Notes: generated from the sequence alone by a model not told the origin. Shown: positions 34,465 to 42,965, counted from the first letter of the stretch. The stretch: DNA of 64,000 nt from Streptomyces lichenis (GCF_023218175.1 NZ_JALPTH010000033.1:21473-85472), one strand, 5' to 3'. Numbers and translations: made by a program.

Positions 34465-34528
34465 CGTGGTGGAGTGGGTGGGGGCAAGACCCTGGCGGGA
34501 AACGGCGGAGAGTGAGAGGAGGGGGCCG

Positions 34529-35098
34529 ATGGCGTTGCGACATGCGGTGCTGGCCGCGCTGCTCGGTGGCGAGCTCAGCGGCTACCAGCTGGCCAAGTCC
34601 TTCGACCTGGGTGTGGCCAACTTCTGGCACGCCCAGCCGCAGCAGCTCTACGCGGAGCTCACCCGGCTGGAGCGGGACGGCCTGGTCAGCGGGCGGGAGG
34701 TCGTCCAGGAGGGCCGACCCAACAAGCGGGTCTTCCTTGTCACCGCCGAGGGGCTGGCGGAAGTGGAGCGGTTCACGGCCGCGTCCGCGAAGCCCTCCTT
34801 CGTGCGGGACGATCTGCTGGTGAAGGTGCAGGGAGCCGACCATGTGGACACCGGCCCCCTGATCGCCCAGCTCACCGAACGCGCCGACTTCGCCCAGGGC
34901 AAGATCGAGCTGTTCGAGGAGTTGCTGGAGCGGATGCGCGGCTCGCGCACCGAGGAGGAGTTCCTGCGGGACGGCGAGCCCGTCGGGCCCTATCTGACCT
35001 GTCTGCGCGGTCTGGCCTTCGAGCGGGGCAACCGCGACTGGTGCCGGACGGCCGTCACGGTGTTGAGGGAGAGGGCGGGCGCTCGCGGGGGGAGGTGA
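34529..35098 (+). CDS. PadR-family transcriptional regulator
   Basis: A 189-residue regulator: PadR winged helix at about 1-95 (ALRHAVLAALLGGELSGYQLAKSFD ... FWHAQPQQLYAELTRLERDGLVSGREVVQEGRPNKRVFLVTAEG) and a helical Vir-like C-terminal dimerisation domain. ATG 34529 has GAGGAGGGGG upstream. PadR repressors respond to phenolics, drugs or envelope stress and usually control a neighbouring gene; here the divergent NTF2-like gene with the 36-bp dyad between. Confidence 0.92.
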   Translation: MALRHAVLAALLGGELSGYQLAKSFDLGVANFWHAQPQQLYAELTRLERDGLVSGREVVQEGRPNKRVFLVTAEGLAEVERFTAASAKPSFVRDDLLVKVQGADHVDTGPLIAQLTERADFAQGKIELFEELLERMRGSRTEEEFLRDGEPVGPYLTCLRGLAFERGNRDWCRTAVTVLRERAGARGGR

Positions 35099-35340
35099 GC
35101 ACCTGCGACCCCGGGACCCCCGGCAGTGCACCGTCGGCGGCCGGGCGTGAGCCGTCCGGCGGCCCCTCCCCCGTGCGGGTGAATCTGGTACGGCATGGGG
35201 CGCAGGGTGCCGGGTGAGGTCGGGGCTCGTGCGCAGGGTGAGCCGGTGACCCGGCCGGGCCCCGCGCCGGGCACCGAGTGCCGGGCCCGCCAGCCGGGTC
35301 CCGGCCCTCGGGCCGAGTCAACAGCCCCTGGAGCCCCACC

Positions 35341-36543
35341 GTGCCGCCGGTGATCACCGCCCGAACCCCGACCGTGCCCGCGTCCCGGCGGCCGCCCGGG
35401 CCCGGCGGGGAGCGGCGGCGGGGGCGGGCCGTGGGGGTGGCGCTCGGGTATGCCGCCCCGGCGCTCCTCGGCTATCTGGCGGTCCGGCTCTTCGGGCTGC
35501 TGGTGCTGGCCCGGTGGGCGCGGCTGAAGGGGCACGGGGTGTGGCCCGCGCTCGCCACCTCCTGGGACTCCCGCTGGTACCTGGACATCGCCGCCCATGG
35601 GTACACGGACCGGCTGGGGGTGGCGATGGATGCCAACAACCTGGCGTTCTTTCCGCTGTATCCGGCGCTGATCAGAGGGTTCGGGGCTGCCACGCCGGGG
35701 TCGGCGGCTTCGGTGGGGCTGGTGCTGGCGGGGTGCTGCTCGCTGGTCGCGGCCTGGGGGGTGTTCGCGGTCGGCGACCGGCTGCACGGGCGGCGTACGG
35801 GCACGGTGCTGGCGGTGCTGTGGGGCGCCCTGCCGGTGGGGGCCGTGCAGTGGATGGGGTACACCGAGTCGCTGTTCACGGCGCTGACGGCCTGGTCGCT
35901 GTACGCGGTGCTGGGCGGGAGGTGGGGCTGGGCGGCGGGCCTCGCGGTGGCCGCCGGGCTGACCCGGCCCACCGGGATCGCGCTCGCGGCGGCGGTGACG
36001 GCGGCCGGGCTGACGGCGGCGGTACGGGACAGGGGCGGGGAGCGGAGAGAGGCGCTACTCGGGGCGCTGGCGGCGCCGCTGGGGTGGCTCGGGTATGTGG
36101 GGTGGGTCGGGGCGCGGCTGGGCCGCTGGGACGGCTACTTCGCGGTGCAGCGGCTCTGGCGCAACGAGTGGGACGGCGGCGCGGACACCCTGCGTGAGCT
36201 GCGGGAGCTGCTGGCCTACGACCGGACCCCGCAGCTGTTCCTGGTGGCGGTGTCGGCGGTGCTGGTGCTGTCCACGGGGCTGTACGCGCTCTGTGTGGCC
36301 GACCGGCAGCCGCCCGTCCTGCGGGTGTTCTGCGGGGTGCTGCTGCTGGTGGTGCTGGGCAGCGGCGGGGTGTACTTCCCGCGCGCCCGCTTCCTGCTGC
36401 CAGGCTTCCCGCTGCTGCTCCCGGTGGCCACCGCCCTGGCCCGGGCCCGGCCGGCGGTCACCGTGCTGGTGCTGACCGGTGCCGCCGCCTGCTCGGCCTG
36501 GCTGGGCGGTTACATGCTGCTGGTGTGGGCGGGACCGCCGTAA
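35341..36543 (+). CDS. Multi-span mannosyltransferase-like (PIG-V/GT-C) membrane protein
   Basis: A 400-residue polytopic membrane protein, about 8-9 hydrophobic helices after a short basic N-terminus (PPGPGGERRRGR). GTG 35341 is chosen for the GGAG seven bases before it. The first outer loop has SWDSRWYLDIAAHGY, with the Asp-Ser-x-Trp region found at the GT-C active site, and NNLAFFPLYPALIR, the PIG-V-type FPLYP motif; later WMGYTESLFTALTAWSLYA. Likely substrate: polyprenyl-phosphate-mannose-dependent glycosylation of an envelope component, by family inference. A second PIG-V-like protein lies at 55772-57184. Confidence 0.8.
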   Translation: MPPVITARTPTVPASRRPPGPGGERRRGRAVGVALGYAAPALLGYLAVRLFGLLVLARWARLKGHGVWPALATSWDSRWYLDIAAHGYTDRLGVAMDANNLAFFPLYPALIRGFGAATPGSAASVGLVLAGCCSLVAAWGVFAVGDRLHGRRTGTVLAVLWGALPVGAVQWMGYTESLFTALTAWSLYAVLGGRWGWAAGLAVAAGLTRPTGIALAAAVTAAGLTAAVRDRGGERREALLGALAAPLGWLGYVGWVGARLGRWDGYFAVQRLWRNEWDGGADTLRELRELLAYDRTPQLFLVAVSAVLVLSTGLYALCVADRQPPVLRVFCGVLLLVVLGSGGVYFPRARFLLPGFPLLLPVATALARARPAVTVLVLTGAAACSAWLGGYMLLVWAGPP

Positions 36544-36568
36544 GCCGGTGGACCGGCGTACGGGCGGG

Positions 36569-37261
36569 TCAGCCGGTGGCGAGGAGGACCGCGAGGGCGA
36601 CCGCGCCGACGACGGCCGGGGCGATCACCTCGTATGCCCAGCGGACCACCGGCTCGCCCTTGGCGGTGGGGCGGATGGCGCCCTCCTCGGCCAGCCGGTT
36701 CAGGTCCTTCACGACCTGGTCGCCGGGGGCGTGGTGGGAGTCGGGGCCGGCGGAGGTGTGGTGGGCGGGGGTGGGGCGGGCGGAGCGGCGCAGGTCGGGG
36801 TCGGTGGCGGCCCCGGACTGGCGGCGCTCGGCGGCCTCGGCGCGGATCCGGCGGCGGTTGGCCTGCTTGCGCTTGCGCAGCGACACCGGGACGGCCCACA
36901 GCTGGTACACCGTGCCGCCGGTGCTCACCGCCTCGGTGGAGTACCCGGCGCGGATCTCGGCCACCGAGGTCCAGGGCAGCACGATGGTGCGGAACGGGTT
37001 GCGTACGCGGAGCCGGTCGGCGCCCGCGAAGACGGCGGGCCGCAGGGTGAAGGCGATGACCAGGGGCACCACCAGCAGCAGCCCGGCCACCGCCACCCAG
37101 CGCACCCGCGCGCCGTCGCCGCGCAGCAGGGCGTCCCCGCCCAGCCAGAGCGCCAGCACCAGCAGCAGCACTCCGCCCGCGATGCCCATCGGCGAACGGT
37201 AGGCCCGGTCGGCGTACGTCGGCTCGCTGGGCTGCTCGGGGCTCGGGGTGGGGCTCGTCAT
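36569..37261 (-). CDS. PH-like domain membrane protein
   Basis: A 230-residue protein with two N-terminal helices (about 25-45 and 53-72), then a PH-like beta domain of the bacterial membrane-protein type (DRLRVRNPFRTIVLPWTSVAEIRAGY ... TVYQLWAVPVSLRKRKQANRR). A polar region follows, and one C-terminal helix (EVIAPAVVGAVALAVLLATG). ATG 37261. Function unknown; it is convergent with the mannosyltransferase-like gene (25 bp between stops) and divergent from deoC (116 bp between starts). Confidence 0.8.
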   Translation of the reverse strand: MTSPTPSPEQPSEPTYADRAYRSPMGIAGGVLLLVLALWLGGDALLRGDGARVRWVAVAGLLLVVPLVIAFTLRPAVFAGADRLRVRNPFRTIVLPWTSVAEIRAGYSTEAVSTGGTVYQLWAVPVSLRKRKQANRRRIRAEAAERRQSGAATDPDLRRSARPTPAHHTSAGPDSHHAPGDQVVKDLNRLAEEGAIRPTAKGEPVVRWAYEVIAPAVVGAVALAVLLATG

Positions 37262-37352
37262 GGGCCCGATTGTGCCTCACGCTCCCCGTACGCCCCCGGC
37301 GACCCGGGCAGGCGTCGGGCCGCCGGGCACGCACCCGGGGCTGTACAGGCTG

Positions 37353-37364
37353 CTACGCGCGTAG
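37353..37364. promoter_or_regulatory. Palindrome CTACGCGCGTAG overlapping the deoC promoter
   Basis: Perfect copy of the pnp/add palindrome, only 13 bp before the deoC GTG. A -10-like TAGATA (37362-37367) overlaps its right half, so a bound protein would block RNA polymerase directly. With no Shine-Dalgarno before the GTG, the transcript may start at or next to the start codon. Confidence 0.65.
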
Positions 37365-37377
37365 ATATGCTGGTCTG

Positions 37378-38370
37378 GTGACCATGCCCTCCCCTCAGCT
37401 CTCGCCCCCGCCCGGGCAGGGTGGTGCCGCCACCCTCGCCGCGTTCGCCGACGTGACCGCGTCCGACAGCACCCTGCGCCGCTTCCTGCACGGGCTGCCG
37501 GGTGTGGACGCCGTCGGTCTGGAGGCGCGCGCCGCCTCGCTCGGAACCCGTTCGATCAAGACCACCGCCAAGGCGTACGCCATCGACCTGGCGATCTCGA
37601 TGATCGACCTGACCACGCTGGAAGGAGCGGACACCCCGGGCAAGGTCCGGGCGCTCGCCGGCAAGGCGGTCAACCCCGACCCGACCGACCGCACCACCCC
37701 CCGTACCGCCGCGGTCTGCGTCTATCCGGACATGGTGGAGGCCGCCAAGGCCGCGCTCGGCGGGTCGGGCGTGAAGGTGGCCTCGGTGGCCACCGCCTTC
37801 CCGGCCGGGCGCGCGGCGCTCGACGTGAAGCTGGCCGACACCCGGGACGCGGTGGCCGCCGGGGCGGACGAGATCGACATGGTGATCGACCGCGGGGCGT
37901 TCCTCGCGGGTCACTACCTGAAGGTCTACGAGGAGATCCGCGCCGTGAAGGAGGCGTCCGGCGCCGCCCGGCTGAAGGTGATCTTCGAGACCGGCGAGCT
38001 CTCCACGTACGACAACATCCGCCGCGCCTCCTGGCTCGGCATGATCGCCGGTGCGGACTTCATCAAGACCTCGACCGGCAAGGTCGCGGTCAACGCCACC
38101 CCGGCCAACACCCTGCTCATGCTGGAGGCGGTGCGCGACTTCCGCGCCCAGACCGGGGTGCAGGTGGGCGTGAAGCCGGCCGGCGGCATCCGCTCCACCA
38201 AGGACGCGGTGAAGTTCCTCGTCCTGGTCAACGAGACGGCCGGGCAGGACTGGCTGGACAACCACTGGTTCCGCTTCGGCGCCTCCAGCCTCCTCAACGA
38301 TCTGCTGATGCAGCGGCAGAAGCTGGCCACCGGACGTTACTCCGGTCCCGACTATGTGACGGTGGACTGA
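37378..38370 (+). CDS. deoC: Deoxyribose-phosphate aldolase DeoC
   Basis: Splits 2-deoxyribose-5-phosphate into glyceraldehyde-3-phosphate and acetaldehyde, ending deoxynucleoside catabolism. It has 330 residues from GTG 37378 (VTMPSPQLS); ATG 37384 is an alternative. The Schiff-base lysine is Lys230 in ADFIKTSTGK and the proton-relay lysine is Lys266 in GVKPAGGI; VCVYPDMV and EIDMVIDRGAF are also diagnostic. The N-terminus is about 50 residues longer than E. coli DeoC, as in many actinobacteria. No Shine-Dalgarno is seen; translation is probably leaderless. The ALDH gene starts 5 nt after the stop, which suits removal of acetaldehyde. Confidence 0.96.
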   Translation: MTMPSPQLSPPPGQGGAATLAAFADVTASDSTLRRFLHGLPGVDAVGLEARAASLGTRSIKTTAKAYAIDLAISMIDLTTLEGADTPGKVRALAGKAVNPDPTDRTTPRTAAVCVYPDMVEAAKAALGGSGVKVASVATAFPAGRAALDVKLADTRDAVAAGADEIDMVIDRGAFLAGHYLKVYEEIRAVKEASGAARLKVIFETGELSTYDNIRRASWLGMIAGADFIKTSTGKVAVNATPANTLLMLEAVRDFRAQTGVQVGVKPAGGIRSTKDAVKFLVLVNETAGQDWLDNHWFRFGASSLLNDLLMQRQKLATGRYSGPDYVTVD

Positions 38371-38375
38371 TCACC

Positions 38376-39830
38376 ATGGCATCCGCATTCGACACCGCAT
38401 CCGCATTCGCGTACGCGCCCGCGCCCGAGTCCCGCTCGGTCGTCGACATCGCGCCCTCCTACGGCCTGTTCATCGACGGCGAGTTCACCGAGGCGGCCGG
38501 CGGCAAGGTCTTCAAGACCGTCTCCCCGTCGACGGAGGAGGTGCTGTCCGAGGTCGCCCAGGCGGGGGCCGAGGACGTGGACCGCGCGGTGGCCGCCGCC
38601 CGCCGGGCGTTCGGGAAGTGGTCCGCGCTGCCGGGCGCCGAGCGCGCCAAGTACCTGTTCCGGATCGCCCGGATCATCCAGGAGCGCTCCCGCGAGCTGG
38701 CCGTCCTGGAGACCCTGGACAACGGCAAGCCGATCAAGGAGACCCGCGACGCGGACCTCCCGCTGGTCGCCGCGCACTTCTTCTACTACGCGGGCTGGGC
38801 CGACAAGCTGGACCACGCCGGGTACGGCCGCGACCCGCGCCCGCTGGGCGTGGCCGGCCAGGTCATCCCGTGGAACTTCCCGCTGCTGATGCTGGCCTGG
38901 AAGATCGCCCCGGCGCTCGCGGCCGGCAACACGGTGGTGCTCAAGCCCGCCGAGACCACGCCGCTCTCCGCCCTGTTCTTCGCCGACATCTGCCGCCAGG
39001 CCGGGCTGCCCCGGGGCGTCGTCAACATCCTGCCGGGCTACGGGGACGCCGGTGCCGCGCTGGTCGCGCACGAGGGCGTGGACAAGGTCGCCTTCACCGG
39101 CTCGACCGCCGTCGGCAAGGCGATCGCCCGCCAGGTGGCCGGCACCCGCAAGAAGGTCACCCTGGAGCTGGGCGGCAAGGGCGCCAACATCGTCTTCGAC
39201 GACGCCCCCATCGACCAGGCCGTCGAGGGCATCGTCACCGGCATCTTCTTCAACCAGGGCCAGGTCTGCTGCGCCGGCTCCCGGCTGCTGGTCCAGGAGT
39301 CGATCCAGGACGAGCTGCTGGACGCGCTCAAGCGCCGGCTGTCCACCATGCGGCTCGGCGACCCGCTGGACAAGAACACCGACATCGGCGCGATCAACTC
39401 CGCCGAGCAGCTGGCCCGGATCACCGCGCTGGCCGACACCGGTGAGGCGGAGGGCGCCGAGCGCTGGTCGCCGGAGTGCGAACTGCCCAGCGCCGGCTAC
39501 TGGTTCGCGCCGACGCTGTTCACCGGGGTCACCCAGGCGCACACCATCGCCCGGGACGAGATCTTCGGCCCGGTGCTGTCGGTGCTGAGCTTCCGCACGC
39601 CGGACGAGGCCGTCGCCAAGGCCAACAACAGCCAGTACGGCCTGTCGGCCGGCATCTGGACCGAGAAGGGCTCCCGCATCCTCGCCGTGGCGAACAAGCT
39701 GCGCGCGGGCGTCGTCTGGGCCAACACGTTCAACAAGTTCGACCCGACCTCGCCGTTCGGCGGTTACAAGGAGTCGGGCTTCGGCCGCGAGGGCGGCCGC
39801 CACGGCCTGGAGGCGTACCTCGATGTCTGA
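38376..39830 (+). CDS. Aldehyde dehydrogenase, catalytic partner of a split ALDH16-like pair
   Basis: A 484-residue NAD(P)-dependent aldehyde dehydrogenase, complete. Catalytic Cys298 lies in FNQGQVCCAGSR, the general-base Glu in LELGGKGANIV, and the coenzyme-fold GSTAVGKAI plus the PWNFPLLMLAWKIAPALAAGN region are intact. ATG 38376 begins 5 nt after deoC, so it is in one operon and probably oxidises the acetaldehyde (or a similar aldehyde) that DeoC releases. Its 3' end overlaps the next gene by 8 nt. With that truncated second domain the pair adds to 788 residues, close to the 802 I remember for the fused ALDH16A1. Confidence 0.92.
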   Translation: MASAFDTASAFAYAPAPESRSVVDIAPSYGLFIDGEFTEAAGGKVFKTVSPSTEEVLSEVAQAGAEDVDRAVAAARRAFGKWSALPGAERAKYLFRIARIIQERSRELAVLETLDNGKPIKETRDADLPLVAAHFFYYAGWADKLDHAGYGRDPRPLGVAGQVIPWNFPLLMLAWKIAPALAAGNTVVLKPAETTPLSALFFADICRQAGLPRGVVNILPGYGDAGAALVAHEGVDKVAFTGSTAVGKAIARQVAGTRKKVTLELGGKGANIVFDDAPIDQAVEGIVTGIFFNQGQVCCAGSRLLVQESIQDELLDALKRRLSTMRLGDPLDKNTDIGAINSAEQLARITALADTGEAEGAERWSPECELPSAGYWFAPTLFTGVTQAHTIARDEIFGPVLSVLSFRTPDEAVAKANNSQYGLSAGIWTEKGSRILAVANKLRAGVVWANTFNKFDPTSPFGGYKESGFGREGGRHGLEAYLDV

Positions 39831-40737
39831 GTCTTCCCGTCTGAGCGTCCTGAAGACCTACAAGCTGTACGTCGGGGGCAAGTTCCCACGGAGCGAGAGC
39901 GGCCGGGTGTACGAGGTGGCAGACGCAAAGGACACATGGCTGGCGAACGTCCCGCTGTCGTCCCGCAAGGACGCGCGTGACGCGGTCGTGGCGGCCCGCA
40001 AGGCGTTCGGCGGCTGGTCGGGCGCGACCGCGTACAACCGCGGCCAGGTGCTCTACCGCGTCGCCGAGATGCTGGAGGGCCGCAAGGGCCAGTTCGCCCG
40101 CGAGGTGGCGCAGGCCGAGGGGCTGTCCACGTCCGAGGCCGCGCTGGTGGTCGAGGCGGCCGTGGACCGCTGGGTCTGGTACGCCGGCTGGACCGACAAG
40201 ATCGCCCAGGTGGTGGGCGGGGCCAACCCGGTCGCCGGGCCGTACTTCAACCTCTCCACCCCCGAGCCGACCGGTGTGGTCGCGGTGCTCGCCCCCCAGG
40301 AGTCGTCCTTCCTGGGCCTGGTGTCGGTGATCGCCCCGGTCATCGCCACCGGCAACACCGCGGTGGTCGTGGCCTCCGAGCGGGCCCCGCTGCCCGCGCT
40401 CTCCCTCGGCGAGGTGCTGGCCACCTCCGACCTGCCCGGCGGCGTGGTCAACGTGCTGTCGGGCAAGGCCGCGGAGCTCGGCGTCCCGCTCGCCGCGCAC
40501 CAGGACGTCAACGCCATCGACCTGACCGGCGCGGACCCGGAGCTGGCCCGCGAGCTGGAGATCGCCGCGGCGGACAACCTCAAGCGGGTGCTGCGCCCCC
40601 AGGACGTCAGGGACACCGAGGAGGCCGGTCCGGACTTCGCGGCCGACCCGGGGCTGACCCGGCTGACCGCCTTCCTGGAGACCAAGACGGTCTGGCACCC
40701 GACCGGCTCCCTGGGCGCGTCCGGCTCCGCGTACTGA
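39823..40737 (+). CDS. Truncated, catalytically empty ALDH-like protein (ALDH16 second domain)
   Basis: A 304-residue protein with only the coenzyme-binding part of an aldehyde dehydrogenase: YKLYVGGKFPRSESGR, DRWVWYAGWTDK, NLSTPEPTGVVAVLAPQES (in place of the usual PWNFP segment), and DLPGGVVNVLSGKAAELG. There is no GQxC cysteine and no LELGGK glutamate; after DLTGADPELA the sequence goes to a unique tail (RVLRPQDVRD ... FLETKTVWHPTGSLG). So it cannot oxidise aldehydes itself. ATG 39823 lies inside the 3' end of the catalytic ALDH gene (8-nt overlap). It resembles the non-catalytic second domain of ALDH16 proteins, here as a separate gene. Confidence 0.85.
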   Translation: MSESSRLSVLKTYKLYVGGKFPRSESGRVYEVADAKDTWLANVPLSSRKDARDAVVAARKAFGGWSGATAYNRGQVLYRVAEMLEGRKGQFAREVAQAEGLSTSEAALVVEAAVDRWVWYAGWTDKIAQVVGGANPVAGPYFNLSTPEPTGVVAVLAPQESSFLGLVSVIAPVIATGNTAVVVASERAPLPALSLGEVLATSDLPGGVVNVLSGKAAELGVPLAAHQDVNAIDLTGADPELARELEIAAADNLKRVLRPQDVRDTEEAGPDFAADPGLTRLTAFLETKTVWHPTGSLGASGSAY

Positions 40738-40754
40738 CCCGCGGCCGGACGCCG

Positions 40755-40795
40755 ACGGCCCCGTGCTCCCCTCCGTCCGGGGGAGCCGGGGCCGT
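40755..40795 (+). terminator. Hairpin terminator after the deoC-ALDH operon
   Basis: Arms ACGGCCCCGTGCTCCCC (40755-40771) and GGGGGAGCCGGGGCCGT (40779-40795) pair almost fully with one bulge, 18 nt after the stop. The convergent secreted-protein gene ends 17 nt further, so the hairpin may serve both. Confidence 0.75.
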
Positions 40796-40811
40796 TCGCC
40801 GCGAAAGGTGT

Positions 40812-41165
40812 TCAGCCGGGGATCAGGCCGCCCAGCAGCGGGCCGGCCACCGGGAGGTTGGGCGCGCTGGTCAGCGAACCGGTCACCGCGGTGGTGTCCA
40901 GCGGCCGGAAGTCGCTGACCTGGGTGCCGACCCCGTTGTCCAGCGGGTCGACCCCGGTCTGCGCCAGCGGGTTCAGCTTCAGGTTCTTCGGCACCGCCGT
41001 GACATACGGCACCGCCCCGGTGACGGCCGCCAGCGCGGCCGCCGGGTCGGTCACCGGGGCGGCCGCCGCCTCGGCGGCCTGCGCGGTGCCGCCGCCCGCG
41101 CCGACGACGGCGCCGATCGCCGTGACGGCCAGTGAGGCCTTCAGCAGCAGCTTGTGACGTGCCAT
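40812..41165 (-). CDS. Small secreted protein
   Basis: A 117-residue exported protein. ATG 41165 (MARHKLLLKASLAVTAIG) begins a Sec signal peptide with cleavage near AQA (GGGTAQA-A at about 28-30). The mature part is Ala/Val/Pro-rich without cysteines (PVTDPAAALAAVTGAVPY, LAQTGVDPLDNGVGTQV, GPLLGGLIPG). It belongs to the same loose class as the protein at 47364-47699. Annotation pipelines often mislabel such proteins; I see no enzymatic motif. It is divergent from the uridine kinase-like gene. Confidence 0.75.
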   Translation of the reverse strand: MARHKLLLKASLAVTAIGAVVGAGGGTAQAAEAAAAPVTDPAAALAAVTGAVPYVTAVPKNLKLNPLAQTGVDPLDNGVGTQVSDFRPLDTTAVTGSLTSAPNLPVAGPLLGGLIPG

Positions 41166-41287
41166 GGGGAACTCCCGCACTCGGGGGTGGTCGGTCGGGC
41201 ACGCAGCGTAGGCGAGATGTGATGCTCGATACCAACGGGGTGGGGGCGGGGTCCCCCGACCGGGGGAATGCCTCAGACTGGTGTCCC

Positions 41288-41989
41288 GTGAGTTCGCTAC
41301 CGATCCCGACCCGTGTCGTGCTGCTGACCGGTCCCTCCGGCTCCGGCAAGTCCTCGCTCGCGGCCCGCACCGGTCTGCCCGTGCTGCGCCTCGACGACTT
41401 CTACAAGGAGGCCGGCGACCCGACGCTGCCGCTCGTGCCCGGCACCACCGACACCGACTGGGACTCGCCCCTCTCCTGGGACGCGGACGCGGCGGTGGCC
41501 GCCATCGCCGAGCTGTGCGCCACCGGCCGGACGGCCGTACCGGTGTACGACATCGCCACCAGCTCTCTGGTGGGCCGGGAGGCGCTGGACATCGAGCGCA
41601 CCCCGCTGTTCGTCGCCGAGGGGATCTTCGCGGCCGACATCGTCAGCCGCTGCCAGGAGCTGGGGCTGCTCGCCGACGCGCTCTGCCTGCGCGGCCGCCC
41701 CTCCACCACCTTCCGCCGCCGGCTGCTGCGCGATCTGCGCGAGGGCCGCAAGTCGGTGCCGGTGCTGCTGCGCCGGGGCTGGCGGCTGATGCGCACCGAG
41801 CGGGCCATCGTGGCCCGGCAGACGGCGCTGGGCGCGCACCCCTGCGCCAAGGGCGAGGCGCTGGGCCGGCTCGCCGCCGCCGCGGCCGGCCGCCACCGCG
41901 CCCCCACGGCTCCCGCGACGAAGACCCCCGCGGCCACCGTCTCCGTACCGGGACCCCGGGCCGCCGAGCAGACCCGCGAACCGGCCTGA
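41288..41989 (+). CDS. Uridine kinase-like P-loop protein
   Basis: A 233-residue P-loop kinase: LLTGPSGSGKSSLAARTGLPVLRLDDFYKEAGD with Walker A and the DDFY block of uridine/phosphoribulokinase-type enzymes. FVAEGIFAADIV and RDLREGRKSVPVLLRRGWRLMR follow. It would phosphorylate uridine or a related nucleoside, which fits the neighbouring nucleoside genes, though the substrate is not proven. GTG 41288 (VSSLPIPTRVVLL) has no Shine-Dalgarno and may be leaderless. The last 30 residues are a Pro/Ala/Thr tail. Followed by a hairpin. Confidence 0.82.
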   Translation: MSSLPIPTRVVLLTGPSGSGKSSLAARTGLPVLRLDDFYKEAGDPTLPLVPGTTDTDWDSPLSWDADAAVAAIAELCATGRTAVPVYDIATSSLVGREALDIERTPLFVAEGIFAADIVSRCQELGLLADALCLRGRPSTTFRRRLLRDLREGRKSVPVLLRRGWRLMRTERAIVARQTALGAHPCAKGEALGRLAAAAAGRHRAPTAPATKTPAATVSVPGPRAAEQTREPA

Positions 41990-42016
41990 TTCCTCACGGA
42001 CGCAAGGACATGCGTA

Positions 42017-42057
42017 CGGGGCGGGACCCGGGCCCCCCGGCCCTCGGTCCCGCCCCG
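42017..42057 (+). terminator. Hairpin after the uridine kinase-like gene
   Basis: A perfect 12-bp stem: CGGGGCGGGACC (42017-42028) with 42046-42057, loop 17 nt, 28 nt after the stop and before the convergent sigQ gene. The remaining gap to sigQ holds C-rich low-complexity sequence only. Confidence 0.6.
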
Positions 42058-42239
42058 CAGCGTTTTCCCTTGCCCCCGTCGTCCCCCACGGGTACCCCCA
42101 CGGTCCCCATGGGATCTTCCGGAGGGTGGCGGAGCCCCGTGTCCCCCGTGGCCCCGCTCCCCGCTCCGTGCCGTACGGGTCCCCCCGGACCCCGGCACCG
42201 GCCGCCGCTCCCCCCGGATCGGCGACCGCCCCCGTCCCT

Positions 42240-42965
42240 TCAGGCCACCAGCTCGCCGAAGGACTCCTGTTCGCTCCGGCCGAAGCTCAGCGCCTCGTCC
42301 TCGCGCAGCCGCCGCAGCGACCGCCAGATGCTCGACTTCACGGTGCCGACGCTGATGTCCAGGATGTCGGCGATCTCCGGGTCCGTGCGGCCCTCGTAGT
42401 AGCGCAGCACCAGCATGGTGCGCTGGAGCTCGGGCAGCCGGGCGAGCGCCTGCCAGAGCACCGCGCGCAGTTCGGTGCCGCGCATCGCGTCGGTGTCGCC
42501 GACCGTCTCCGGCAGCTCCTCCGTCGGGTACTCGTTGAGCTTGCGGCGGCGCCAGGCGCTGATGTGCAGATTGGTCATGGTGCGGCGCAGATAGCCGCCG
42601 ACCGCCGCCTTGTCGCTGATCCGCTCCCAGGCGCGGTACGTGGAGAACAGCGCGCTCTGCAGCAGGTCCTCGGCCTCGAAGCGGTCCCCGGTGAGGTGGT
42701 AGGCGGTGGCGTACAGGGAGGCGCGGCGTTCCTGGACGTAGGCGGTGAACTCCGCCTCGCTCAGGCTCGTCCGCTCCCCCGCGGCCTCCCCGTACACCGC
42801 TCCCCCGTCAGCGACGGCGACCATGTACGGCGCCTTGTGTTGACGTCCGGCGCCTCGAACGCACCCCCGTCCGTTCGTTGCGGCGCCGGACTTCTCGGTG
42901 CTCCTGGTGACGTCGTGGAGACGCGTGACCACTGCGCTGGAGTTGGTGCCGTGCAGTGTGTTCAT
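42240..42965 (-). CDS. sigQ: Sigma factor SigQ (SigE-like ECF type)
   Basis: A 241-residue ECF sigma factor. ATG 42965 (MNTLHGTNSSAVV) matches the S. coelicolor SigQ start as I remember it. An N-terminal variable part (1-65) precedes region 2 (FTAYVQERRASLYATAYHLTGDRFEAEDLLQSALF ... LRRTMTNLHISAWRRRK) and region 4 (ALARLPELQRTMLVLRYYEGRTDPEIADILDISVGTVKSSIWRSLRRLR). It is divergent from afsQ1, with the AfsQ1-type box 85 bp upstream of its start. SigQ is a known AfsQ1 target that opposes antibiotic activation in S. coelicolor; the same wiring is likely here. Confidence 0.92.
   Translation of the reverse strand: MNTLHGTNSSAVVTRLHDVTRSTEKSGAATNGRGCVRGAGRQHKAPYMVAVADGGAVYGEAAGERTSLSEAEFTAYVQERRASLYATAYHLTGDRFEAEDLLQSALFSTYRAWERISDKAAVGGYLRRTMTNLHISAWRRRKLNEYPTEELPETVGDTDAMRGTELRAVLWQALARLPELQRTMLVLRYYEGRTDPEIADILDISVGTVKSSIWRSLRRLREDEALSFGRSEQESFGELVA

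Noticed and set aside
37366..37382. DasR-like site (CTGGTCTGGTGACC) at the deoC start
   Set aside because: Only half of the known ACTGGTCTAGACCACT pattern is present and it overlaps the start codon; not enough for a call.
41200..41211. CACGCAGCGTAG, a degenerate relative of the nucleoside palindrome upstream of the uridine kinase-like gene
   Set aside because: Two mismatches break the symmetry in one arm; could be chance in GC-rich DNA.
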